Shown here in pieces: positions 26,922 to 36,018 of a stretch of 64,000 bases of DNA (positions within the stretch are counted from its first letter, which is position 1; each line of letters starts with the position of its first letter). Source of the DNA: Poriferisodalis sp965205175. GTDB taxonomy: Bacteria; Actinomycetota; Acidimicrobiia; Acidimicrobiales; Poriferisodalaceae. Where the stretch lies: contig NZ_OZ242038.1 in NCBI RefSeq assembly GCF_965205175.1, positions 2,480,001 through 2,544,000 of the forward strand, read 5' to 3'. The translations under genes were made by a program, and so were the position numbers. The notes beneath the pieces were generated by a model. The model had not been told where the DNA came from and made no database searches. It saw only the letters and a program-made list of their open reading frames with translations.

Positions 26922-28559
26922 CTAGCCGTTGGTGCGGGCAGGCTCGGGGGCGGTGAACGCGAAGTCGTCGCCGTCGCATTGTTCGAGCTTTGCTTCGAGT
27001 GCGTCTTGCTCAACGGTGTCGATGGCGAGATCCCAGCGTGTCTTGACCGCGATCCAGTCCACTGCGTACTGGCAGTGGTACTCATCGTTGGGCGGCCACC
27101 ACTCTCCCGGGTCGCGTGCGCCCTTGCTGCGATTGGTGGAATAGCTGACGGCGATGAGCGCCCGCGGATCGCCAAGGTCGTTGCCGAAGCGCTTCCACCT
27201 GTCCTCAGACCAAGCGTGGCCGCCGGAATCCCAAGCTTCCGCCAGCGGCACGAGGTGGTCGATGTCGAGCTGTGAAGCGGTCTCGACCACGGTGTTGTCG
27301 TAGGCGGAGTACCAGCTGCCGTCGGGCAGCTGCTCGTCGGCGAGGACATGCTGCCGCGTGGTCTTGCCGCCGCTGCGGCGCCAATCGCCGAACACCGCGT
27401 CTCGGTTGTATCCGCTGCGCATCTCCGCTTCGACCCGCAGACGCTCGAACAAGCCGATCACGCTGCGGCGGCGTTCGAGGTCGGCAGCTTCGGCTTCCGG
27501 GTCGCGAACCGACGCATCGGGGAACGTGACCGGCGGCAGCACCGTCGTCGCCACGGAGGTCGTCGGTGCAGCGGACTCGTCGCCGTTGTCGTCCCGCAGC
27601 AGCCTGAGGCCGCGCTCGGCGAGAAACTCCAGCACTTCGGTGCCGGGGATGGCAATGCCGAGCGTGCCCCCCTCGCCCTCGTAGCCGCCGGTGGGCACCC
27701 CGACCAGGCGACCGGTCGCGTCGAACATCGCTCCACCGCTGACACCCGAGTCCAGCAGTGCATCGACTTTTAGCTGCCGGTGACCCGCAGGACTGACACT
27801 GGTGCCCGAGAAGGTGCCGCTGGTCAGCGTGAGCGTCTGCTGGCTCTGGCCGAAGCCCGGATAGCCCAAGATCGTGATCTGTGCCCCCAACGCCAGATCG
27901 TCCCGCTCGACCTGAAGCGGTGGAGCGGAGCAGAGCCCCGCTGCGGACAGACGCAGCACCGCTAGGTCCCGAGCCGAGTCGTCGGCTTCGAGTTCGGCTG
28001 GCTGCCAGCAGTCCGGCGGATCCTCGAAGCGCTGTGCGAACCCGATGACGACATCGCAGACCGCGCCATCGGTCTCGGACCGCACGACGTGCGAGTTCGT
28101 CAACGCGAATCCGCCGTCGCCGACGACGATGCCCGAGCCGGCCTGGTCGCACCCCTCGGAGTAGACCTGTACCACCGACCGCGCAAGCCGCTCCCAGTCG
28201 GGCACCTCTTCGTCGGTGACGGCCGGTGTCCCGGGAACAGTGACGGCCGGCGCCTCGTCGGGCGGCGGGTCATCGCTGGGAGCGCTCTCGTCGTCCGGTC
28301 CGCCCAGCACCGTCGGCGCCGTCGGCGCTTCGCTTCCGGCGTTTGCGGGTCCGTCTGCCGGCGCATCAGGCTCGTCGCGTGGCAGTGAGGTGTCCGCAAC
28401 GCTCGTCGCGACCGGAGTCGCTTCGTCACGCGACGCAGGCTCGGCACCAGCGGTGTCGCTGTCGTCTTCTAGAAGGGCGCCGGCGAAAGCGACCACCACC
28501 AACAGTGAGGCCAGCGCGCCCAGACCAGCGAGTACCGGCTTGCGCTTTGCCCAAGCCAT
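26922..28559 (-). CDS. membrane-anchored trypsin-like protease fused to an HNH (DUF1524-like) nuclease
   Basis: 545 residues. One membrane helix or signal anchor is at about 9-30, then an acidic Pro/Thr-rich linker to about 118. A trypsin-like domain follows, with apparent triad His157 (LTNSHVV), Asp198 (SARDLAVLRL) and Ser274 (DSGVSGGAMFD). A second linker leads to an HNH nuclease domain of the GmrSD-C/DUF1524 type at about 380-530: YNRDAVFGDW, QLDIDHLVPLAEAW with Asp434-His435, WKRFGNDL, NRSKGARDP, then the WPP and YHCQYAVDWIAVK block. Secreted HNH proteins of this type usually stand alone. The order protease-nuclease in one exported chain is unusual. It lies 3' of the tubulin/VWA module on the same strand. 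Confidence 0.88.
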   Translation of the reverse strand: MAWAKRKPVLAGLGALASLLVVVAFAGALLEDDSDTAGAEPASRDEATPVATSVADTSLPRDEPDAPADGPANAGSEAPTAPTVLGGPDDESAPSDDPPPDEAPAVTVPGTPAVTDEEVPDWERLARSVVQVYSEGCDQAGSGIVVGDGGFALTNSHVVRSETDGAVCDVVIGFAQRFEDPPDCWQPAELEADDSARDLAVLRLSAAGLCSAPPLQVERDDLALGAQITILGYPGFGQSQQTLTLTSGTFSGTSVSPAGHRQLKVDALLDSGVSGGAMFDATGRLVGVPTGGYEGEGGTLGIAIPGTEVLEFLAERGLRLLRDDNGDESAAPTTSVATTVLPPVTFPDASVRDPEAEAADLERRRSVIGLFERLRVEAEMRSGYNRDAVFGDWRRSGGKTTRQHVLADEQLPDGSWYSAYDNTVVETASQLDIDHLVPLAEAWDSGGHAWSEDRWKRFGNDLGDPRALIAVSYSTNRSKGARDPGEWWPPNDEYHCQYAVDWIAVKTRWDLAIDTVEQDALEAKLEQCDGDDFAFTAPEPARTNG

Positions 28560-29100
28560 GAACCTGCGCCCGCTGGTCCCGCAAGCAGCAGTGGGTGCTG
28601 GCGACCGCCGAGCGCGCGCGGAGGCGTGTCCTCGCTCAGGCGGTGGCGCAGCGCCTCGCTTTGTGGGCGGCGGCGCCGGAGGCGCAGTGTGCGCTGGCGG
28701 GGCAACGCGTGGCCGAACACGCGGCGATCGGTCGCCAGCGGGGCCTTGCTCTAGGTGCTGCCCCGATTCTCGAGGCGGCGGCCGACGCGAGGTCGGCTCA
28801 GGCCGCAGTGGATTGCCGCGGCCGGGTCGCGGTCGCCCGGGCCGTGGAGGCCTCGGCTCAGACAGCGACCCGCTCCGCGCTATGCGTCACGCCAACCGCA
28901 GTTGAAGACTGGCGCGCCAGCACCCGAACAGTCACGTTTGGCGCTGGGTCGGTGCATCGACCAGCAATACGCCCCGCGGCACGGTTGTCAAGTCAACCAG
29001 AACCGCACCGGCAATGCTGAGAGTGGCGCTCACCGACCCGGCTTGCCCAGCAGCACGGGGCTCAACTCGGGGCCGAAGTACGGCACAACGCCGGCAGCGG
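28560..29100. other. 541-base stretch without an assignable gene
   Basis: GC-rich DNA between the membrane protein at 29101-32406 and the protease-nuclease gene. A plus-strand open frame of 141 codons at 28595-29020 is Ala/Arg-rich and resembles the antisense frames common in this DNA, so I do not call it. I see no tRNA, repeat or clear promoter. It may contain a decayed gene or the protease-nuclease leader. Confidence 0.5.
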
Positions 29101-32100
29101 TCACATCAGCAGCGCTGCAGGCGCCTCGGCGCTGTCGGACGAGGCCGCATCGTCATCGGCGGCTGCGTCAAGTCGCGCGAGCGACGTCAGACGTTTGAGA
29201 TCAACAGGTTCGGAGATGTCCACCCGCACTGCATGGAACAGCACCGTGCCATGCGCTCGCAGGTCGCGGCAACGATGCTCCGCCGGGGCCTCGCCTTCTG
29301 GCATCGCGACCGCTTCGGGCCACCACACCCGCGACTCGTACTCGGGCGGGGCCTCGATGCTCGGCGGCAGCGTGCCCGACGGCAGCCGCTTCTCCCCTGC
29401 CGGCAGCAGCTCTCCCAGCAGCTGTGGCAGCGTTTGGCGGCCGGTGCCGCTGCGGCCCAGCGACACGGTGATCCGATCTGACATGAAGGTCTTGGCCATC
29501 GCCCGGTTCAGCGCGTCCAGTGCGGTCTCGTGCAGCAGCGGGTCGAATTCGCCGGAGTACACACGCTGGGCGAAACGCCAGCGCGGCCCAGTGCCCTCGC
29601 CGCGCAGCACGGAGTCCAGCGGCATCGGATAGGCATCGTGCTCCGGCGGCGGCATGAAGCCGTCGGCGCCGATGCCGAATCTGGTCCGTTCGCTGCTGAC
29701 GAACCGCGACGACATTCGGCGGTATTGCTCGCGCAGCCAGCCACTCGGTGCCAGCTCCGGCAACAGCTCGCCCAGAAAGGCGTCCCGTGTCTCATCGGTC
29801 AGCTGGAGGTCGAACATCAGCAGTTTGCGGACTGCCGGGGTCGGGTCCTGGGGAGGTGCTGCGGCGTGGTGCGAACCGAAGGGACGGTGCAGCAGCCGGG
29901 CGACTACTGCTGCTGTGGTCAGCCAGTGAGCCTTGAGCGTCTCCAGCGCTGCGGTGCGTGCCGCCGCCGCCTCGCACTCGTCGACCAACTCGTCGATGCG
30001 GTCCCGCCAAGCGCTCACCTGTTGCCGGTCGCGTCGGCGAATGAGCAACACCAGTCCGCCCGTGGCGACTGCCACGGCCACGGCAACGGTCAACAGCACG
30101 GTCAGCAGCCGCCAGCTGCGGTCTTCGAAGATCGTCGGGGCCGTAGCATCAAAGTTGAGCCCCGCGACGGCAATGACGAACGCGTAGACGAAGGGCACCG
30201 CTCCGGCCACACGATCCCCCACCAGTGCTGCCAGCGGACCAAGCAGGCCTCTGTCGCCGGCGAATCCGCTGTCGCCGGCGAATCCGCGGACCCAGGCTGC
30301 GATCGCCAACGCCATCACGCTTGACACCACCGTGATGGCAGGCATCCACTGGCCCGGCCGGCTGAGCCAGCTCTGCTCGATGGCCGATGCCGCTACCACC
30401 GTCACGGCTGCGGTCCCGGCGTAGACCGCCGCCACTAGCGTGAGGCGAATCTGTGCGGACCAGCTGCGACTCGGCGTCAGCCGAAGCATCGGCGGCACGG
30501 TGGCCGCCAGCGACAGCAGCAAGAACGAAGTGATTCTCTGATCCTCGGAGAGCCGGTCAGGCGTGAACACCTCGCGCAGCTCGGTCAAGGTCAACAACGA
30601 GCCGGCGCCGATCAGCACCGAAGCCAGCAAGGCATAGGCGACGAACGAGGTGACCCCCGGCTCGGGCCGGGTCTTCGGGTCGATGTGCTGCTGCAAGAGG
30701 CCGATGTGATGCTCGACGTCTCGTTCGGAGCGCTCGATCTCCTCGTCGAACTGGCGCGTCACTTCTGCGAGCAGCGTCGGCTCGTCTTGCCAGCCCGAGT
30801 CGCCAGCATCCGCAAGCGGCAATGTGCCCGATTCATCGTCTGATTCGTCGTTGTCGGGAGGGTCATCACCCTGCGCATCGCCGGAGCCCGAGTCTGGCGC
30901 TGCGGTGTTGATGCTGGCGCCGTCAGCCGCCGAAGACAGGTGCGCGTTCGGGTCGAGCATGGCAACGGCCTGCGTCAGCTCGTCGGCATCGGGCGCCAGC
31001 GCATCGGGGTCGACGACCACATAGCGGGCGCCGGCGATCTCGTCTCGCACATGGTCAGCGCCCGATGCCGCGTCCGCCATGCCGAACACACCGTCGAGCA
31101 GCGCGTCCCAGCCGTCGGTCGGCACACGTTCGATGGAGACCGGCGGGCGGCCAGCGTCCAGCAGTTGCTTGGCCTTCTGTCGAACACTTGACGACATGCT
31201 GCTGGTGTCGTCGAAATCGTCTGTGCCTTCGACGAGCGGTGCAGTCCACGGCGCAACCTGCGCAGTCTGTTTGACGTAGTCGTCAAGTCTCGATGCGGCT
31301 TGTGCCACGTCCTGATCGCGCTCGAGCGCGCTACTGATCGTCTCACTGGCGAGACGGCGTGCGCTGGCGGTCTGCGACAGCGGCATCAAGCTGCGCACCT
31401 CGCTGTAGGGCGTAGCTGCGGCCCCGTCAACTGCGTTGGCTTCGTGCAGGCTGCCGTCTGACATGTCGGCTGGCACGCGATAATCCCGCGGATAGATGTA
31501 CGGCGCAGCAGCCCGAACGGTGTACGCAGGATCGGGGGCGGGCAGCTGCCCGGGTGTCAGCGGCAACAGCCCCGTGCCGTCTAGCGACTGCTCCGGCGAC
31601 GGCGTGTGGATACGAGCGGCACGGCACATCGAGCGCACCAGCCGAACCAAGGGTCTGCCTACACCGCTCACGGCGCTTGGAACGAACTCGACCGGTGCGC
31701 CGTCCATGGTCGACCAGAAACCAGCTAGGGAGGCAACTTCGACGGCCACGTGCCACGCGTAGACCTCGTCATGGCTTGCATCGTCAGGTTCTCCGTCCCC
31801 CACAGGCATCGCTGCTGCGCGTTCGAACTGCCGATCCGACGGCAGCACCACCAGAGCGCTGTTGGCCTCAGGGCTGGCAAAATCCTCGCCGGGCACGAGC
31901 CCGTCATCGCCGTAACGAGGCACCCATACCCGGTGTGAAGCGACTCGGGTGTGCTCTGGCATGATCCGTTGCAGGTCGTGCCGCAGCATTCGGTCCGCCC
32001 GCGCTAGTTCGACCTGCTGTGTCGGGCCGAGGTCGGCTGTACAGACAGTCACGATGTCAACCCGGCTCAGCGCACCTTGACCGTGCAGCTCGTACATCAG

Positions 32101-32406
32101 CCCCACCGACCGCCATTCGCCCGCATGGAGCAGACGCGAAGAACGCCCAAGGTCCGGTGGTGCCGGATCGTCACTTACGGGCGCACAGCACTCCACGCAC
32201 ATGATCGGCGACAGCTGCAACGCCGCCGACAGGCCCGTCCAGACATCAAGCGCCGACACCATAGCTCCGTCGTCAGCGCGGTAGAGCACAATCGCAACGC
32301 CCTTCGTCCCATCTGCCGCACGAGAAGCGAAAGACAGATCCGTCTTACTGCTATCCTCGTGTTCCTCCGCCCCAACGGAGGCAATACTCATATCAGTAGC
32401 TCTCAT
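29101..32406 (-). CDS. six-helix membrane protein of the tubulin-VWA module
   Basis: 1101 residues from ATG 32406, four bases after the tubulin-like gene, so almost certainly cotranslated. A soluble N-terminal region of about 570 residues with no domain I can name is followed by a very acidic segment near 500-530. A membrane block of about six helices covers roughly residues 583-795. A C-terminal soluble part of about 300 residues starts with a helical stretch. The N-terminal region reads VAIVLYRADDGAMVSALDVW and IMCVECCAP, and may have a Rossmann-like fold. I infer a membrane platform for the tubulin-like GTPase. Function unknown. Confidence 0.75.
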   Translation of the reverse strand: MRATDMSIASVGAEEHEDSSKTDLSFASRAADGTKGVAIVLYRADDGAMVSALDVWTGLSAALQLSPIMCVECCAPVSDDPAPPDLGRSSRLLHAGEWRSVGLMYELHGQGALSRVDIVTVCTADLGPTQQVELARADRMLRHDLQRIMPEHTRVASHRVWVPRYGDDGLVPGEDFASPEANSALVVLPSDRQFERAAAMPVGDGEPDDASHDEVYAWHVAVEVASLAGFWSTMDGAPVEFVPSAVSGVGRPLVRLVRSMCRAARIHTPSPEQSLDGTGLLPLTPGQLPAPDPAYTVRAAAPYIYPRDYRVPADMSDGSLHEANAVDGAAATPYSEVRSLMPLSQTASARRLASETISSALERDQDVAQAASRLDDYVKQTAQVAPWTAPLVEGTDDFDDTSSMSSSVRQKAKQLLDAGRPPVSIERVPTDGWDALLDGVFGMADAASGADHVRDEIAGARYVVVDPDALAPDADELTQAVAMLDPNAHLSSAADGASINTAAPDSGSGDAQGDDPPDNDESDDESGTLPLADAGDSGWQDEPTLLAEVTRQFDEEIERSERDVEHHIGLLQQHIDPKTRPEPGVTSFVAYALLASVLIGAGSLLTLTELREVFTPDRLSEDQRITSFLLLSLAATVPPMLRLTPSRSWSAQIRLTLVAAVYAGTAAVTVVAASAIEQSWLSRPGQWMPAITVVSSVMALAIAAWVRGFAGDSGFAGDRGLLGPLAALVGDRVAGAVPFVYAFVIAVAGLNFDATAPTIFEDRSWRLLTVLLTVAVAVAVATGGLVLLIRRRDRQQVSAWRDRIDELVDECEAAAARTAALETLKAHWLTTAAVVARLLHRPFGSHHAAAPPQDPTPAVRKLLMFDLQLTDETRDAFLGELLPELAPSGWLREQYRRMSSRFVSSERTRFGIGADGFMPPPEHDAYPMPLDSVLRGEGTGPRWRFAQRVYSGEFDPLLHETALDALNRAMAKTFMSDRITVSLGRSGTGRQTLPQLLGELLPAGEKRLPSGTLPPSIEAPPEYESRVWWPEAVAMPEGEAPAEHRCRDLRAHGTVLFHAVRVDISEPVDLKRLTSLARLDAAADDDAASSDSAEAPAALLM

Positions 32407-32410
32407 CGGT

Positions 32411-35400
32411 CTATGCTTGAGCGCGCGTTTCGGCAGCCTGCATTATGTCTTCGAGTGCCGGTCTCATATGGCGCTGCCACAATCCCGTCCACTGTGGAGC
32501 ATCAGAGAGTAGCGCCGGTTCGTTCCTCCAATCATCACGAAGCTTGGTGAATTTGTCGTCGTAAATGCGCATCAATTTGCGACACTCCTCCGCGACATGA
32601 CTCGCGCGCCATTCCGGCGAAACAACAACGCTGTCCGATTCAGCATCAAGCCAAGCCCGGCATTTCGTACCAGCATCTATCTGGCCAAGCTCCACATACC
32701 GCAATAGTGACGCATTCAAGCGCTTGTATGCAAACAACTCCTGCACGAGTGACCCATCAACTCGGCTAGACACCGCCGCGCGTCCAAGATCTCTCAGCTC
32801 AATGTACGGTACAAGCGGACCCGGATCCGCCTGTCGATTTACTTCCAAGTAAGACAAGGCGAGCGCTTCTAGAGTCAGCGGCAACGCATCATCATCACCT
32901 TCGGCGCTCGACGTTGATAAGCACCCGGCTGAAAACAATTCATAGGCTTTCCGTTTCGAGATCCAGATTTCCCACATACGCTGTTCGACATCGAACCGTA
33001 TCTGACCTAGCAACCGACCTGTGAACCAACCTCGCGTCATGCATCGAATCAGTGCCTGCGGTGCCGGTACGAAAGATTCTAATGGTTGAGCGCGACGATA
33101 TTGCCAAAAGTTCTGGCGTTCCATCGAGGTACTACATTCAGCCCATCGTGCTACAATCGGTCGTAACAGTGAATCGACGACAAGCACCGAGATTGGCGGG
33201 TCGAGGATCGTCGTGATGTCGATGTCCTTTAGCGACCAATCATTTCCTAACGCTTCCTTAGCGACCTGGCTGTCGACTCCCCAGTTCTTTAGTGCTGCCA
33301 ACACCTCATCTTGGACCACACTGCCAGCAAACGGAATCTCGGAAAGGTAGATCTTCGGGCGAACATTAGTCGCCTGTGCCGGTTGAACTTTACCCAACAG
33401 TTGCTGGTCAACGCTGACCAGAGGTGCAGCGCCTGCCATCGCAGCACCGAGTTGACCCATGACGCGTGATTGCCTCTGCGTTACGTTCGCAAAATTCGCC
33501 GCCGCTAGTACAGCACTATTGCCATCTCCGCCGTCCACAAATTCTCGAAGTGAGCAATTGATAAGACGTTCCCATACCGAGCCGGTGTCCCGTAGTCGAT
33601 GATGGGCCCTCTTCTCAAGAGCATCGATACGCGTCATGATCGTCACCGACAGCGAAGAAGGTGGGCCATCCATTAACGCCCTATCTAGCGAAGGCAGTTC
33701 CGGATTCCAGTCCTGCTGAATATACACACAGGAACGCCAGTCATGGTGCTGTAGCTGAGATCCGTCCTTGAAAAAACAACCGGTGATGACATCGCTCCTG
33801 ATCTTTTCGCGCTGGGCCGAAGTTGTTGTTGCCAGTCCGATATCACGCGCCAACAACTCATAAAATATGTCCGAATAGTGTGCGGGATCAATTAGCGAAT
33901 AATCGCCCTTAGGTGGTCGCTCGCTGTCAGCCGGTGCAGCACCGTCCCAAGCTGGCCAAGCGTTTGTCTGCCGAAAATCCTGATCTAGGTCATCAGCTGC
34001 GGCACGTAACGCATTCGCCAAGGGCCGCAGAATGCCTTTTGCGATTTGTTCGGCCAAGTCAGCCGCCCGTTGGCCGAGTAAAGCGGCGCCGTCAAATTGG
34101 GCAAGATAAACGCCTTGTCTTATGGCTTCAGCAAGGCGCCGGTCGTTAGCACCAATTTTCCCTTTGATGTTAACCAACACCTGTGTGACTTCAGTGCCAA
34201 CTGTGCTAGCCCACGCTTCGCGGCGCGAAGCCTCAGTACGCAGGGTGTGAACGTCATGAAACAGCTTATCAGCGATTGCATCAGACAGTTTCGCGGTCAA
34301 GCGTAAGCCGTAAAGGCCGATACAACGTTCGATTTCATCAAGTATCTGCGTTTGAATGATGCCGCGGCAAGCCATCGTCGAGGTATCGAGTTCATTACGA
34401 TAATCCAACAAATACTTGTTCTTCGCCGCATCGATTGCAGCGACAATCTGCTCTTTCCATTGTGTCGCTTTCAGTTTCACAGTGGCATCACCATCGACTC
34501 CTGAGTTGCTTCGAACCGACCGCTCTAGTTCATCATCCAGTCGGCGAACTGGTTGCAGCTGACGAATGATCTGATGGTTCTCGAATTTGGTACCAGCGAG
34601 TCCGGTGACAGACAGGACACTTGTTAGCAGTAGCTCTGACATGGCATTCAAGATTTGGTCCGGGTGCTGACTCTTTAGCTTTTGGCCGGTCTGCGTCGCA
34701 AGATGAGAATCCGTATGAAACTTGGTTAGATGCCGAACTGCCTCGCGCACAAGACGCCGCTTAGCGAAGAGCCCAAAGTAATGACCACCGACTGACAGAC
34801 GAGAGAAGCCAACAGCAGATATACACGGCGGGCCAACTTCGTAGGGCTTGCCAAGGTTAACCAATACTTCGCCTGCGCTTGCATTAGCCTTTGCAGCTGT
34901 TTGATCCCAGTTTGTCAACGTGTATCCACTGATGTGATTCCAGACGGTGTTATCTGTCACCCACGACAACATGGCACGCGCGGCGATCTCAAATACGCGT
35001 TCGGGCGTGCCATGGTCAACATTCCCTGATGACCTTCGGCCCACCAAGAAAGGATACTGAGGGCCGCTTCTCTTTTGCGGCTTCGGCAGCCCGATTTTGC
35101 TTAGTAGCGGGTTTGTCTTTGGTTCCGGGAGACCAGTAGCCTGTTTGACGCTTCCGTGCCACCATTGTCCGTTCAACATCTCGCAAATGGCGGCGAAACT
35201 GTTGGGGTAGACTCCTTCAGTTTGCGCGACATTCACAGCTTCGAACACTTCTGGAGTGTAGAGCAGTGCAACGATGCGCTCAGCAGCCGGCGTATTCATC
35301 GCTCGCAGCACGTCACAGACGGTCGTCAAGAGGCCAGAACCAGCGCCACCTGCTAATGAACCAACAACAATTATTGACATCACGGGTGCTTTGGTTGACC

Positions 35401-35902
35401 CGGCGAATAGTCCAGGATTAGCGTTCGCAGAAAGCTGAACCAGCTGGGCTTGAGCTTCAGGTCCAGTCATATCCTGAATTTTGGCTCTCAAGGAGTTGTG
35501 GATCGTCCGCGCGTACGCTAGCGCCACAGAGTGGCCGATAGCTCTCCACTGACCAGCGCCTTGATCAAGTTGCACTTGGACACCAGCTGGTTCTACGCGC
35601 CAGGTCCGCAATTCATCGATGATGGGGGGAGGCATGCCATCCAAGATGGTCTGCAACGACTCGAAATCCATACCGGGAGGAATGAGACCAAGATATTCAT
35701 CGTCAGCAAGATTCGGTACGCGATCATCGATTTCTTGTCCGTCAGCCTGGGTTGGTGTATCAATATGCAGAAACTGCCATGCGCTGGGGATGGAACTGCC
35801 AGGGGAACGTGACGCTAGCCACGTTGCCATTGCGTGCTTGAGAAACCGAAGTGTCTTGCCACCGGACCCGCCCAAACCAACAAACAGAAACCTATTGTAC
35901 AC
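32411..35902 (-). CDS. large tubulin/FtsZ-superfamily GTPase-like protein (Tubulin_2 type)
   Basis: 1163 residues from GTG 35902. The N-terminus has the Rossmann nucleotide-binding start FLFVGLGGSGGKTLRFLK (glycine loop at about 9-17). At about 177-192 it carries the tubulin signature region, IIVVGSLAGGAGSGLL, corresponding to the GGGTGSG loop of FtsZ and tubulin. The remaining ~900 residues are mainly helical and unlike FtsZ or TubZ. This matches the large tubulin-like families found by comparative genomics next to VWA-domain genes and proposed to act in membrane remodelling. The gene is noticeably AT-richer than its neighbours, with few antisense open frames, which suggests horizontal transfer. 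It lies between the VWA gene and the six-helix membrane protein. Confidence 0.82.
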   Translation of the reverse strand: MYNRFLFVGLGGSGGKTLRFLKHAMATWLASRSPGSSIPSAWQFLHIDTPTQADGQEIDDRVPNLADDEYLGLIPPGMDFESLQTILDGMPPPIIDELRTWRVEPAGVQVQLDQGAGQWRAIGHSVALAYARTIHNSLRAKIQDMTGPEAQAQLVQLSANANPGLFAGSTKAPVMSIIVVGSLAGGAGSGLLTTVCDVLRAMNTPAAERIVALLYTPEVFEAVNVAQTEGVYPNSFAAICEMLNGQWWHGSVKQATGLPEPKTNPLLSKIGLPKPQKRSGPQYPFLVGRRSSGNVDHGTPERVFEIAARAMLSWVTDNTVWNHISGYTLTNWDQTAAKANASAGEVLVNLGKPYEVGPPCISAVGFSRLSVGGHYFGLFAKRRLVREAVRHLTKFHTDSHLATQTGQKLKSQHPDQILNAMSELLLTSVLSVTGLAGTKFENHQIIRQLQPVRRLDDELERSVRSNSGVDGDATVKLKATQWKEQIVAAIDAAKNKYLLDYRNELDTSTMACRGIIQTQILDEIERCIGLYGLRLTAKLSDAIADKLFHDVHTLRTEASRREAWASTVGTEVTQVLVNIKGKIGANDRRLAEAIRQGVYLAQFDGAALLGQRAADLAEQIAKGILRPLANALRAAADDLDQDFRQTNAWPAWDGAAPADSERPPKGDYSLIDPAHYSDIFYELLARDIGLATTTSAQREKIRSDVITGCFFKDGSQLQHHDWRSCVYIQQDWNPELPSLDRALMDGPPSSLSVTIMTRIDALEKRAHHRLRDTGSVWERLINCSLREFVDGGDGNSAVLAAANFANVTQRQSRVMGQLGAAMAGAAPLVSVDQQLLGKVQPAQATNVRPKIYLSEIPFAGSVVQDEVLAALKNWGVDSQVAKEALGNDWSLKDIDITTILDPPISVLVVDSLLRPIVARWAECSTSMERQNFWQYRRAQPLESFVPAPQALIRCMTRGWFTGRLLGQIRFDVEQRMWEIWISKRKAYELFSAGCLSTSSAEGDDDALPLTLEALALSYLEVNRQADPGPLVPYIELRDLGRAAVSSRVDGSLVQELFAYKRLNASLLRYVELGQIDAGTKCRAWLDAESDSVVVSPEWRASHVAEECRKLMRIYDDKFTKLRDDWRNEPALLSDAPQWTGLWQRHMRPALEDIMQAAETRAQA

Positions 35903-36018
35903 TTGTTATACTCGATTCTTATCTCTTTAGTTTACTTGAGAAGATTACTTATGAGTGCGCAGAGGGATGAGGAAGGCCATCGAGTCGTCGCTACTCAAGC
36001 CCGTGCCACCATATGACC

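Noticed and set aside
28595..29020. 141-codon plus-strand ORF
   Set aside because: Ala/Arg-rich with no recognisable domain or ribosome binding site; resembles antisense frames elsewhere.
32411..35902. Calling this gene ftsZ or a plasmid tubZ
   Set aside because: The glycine motifs match the superfamily, but the protein is about three times longer than FtsZ or TubZ and lies in a VWA/membrane operon, not a division or plasmid context.
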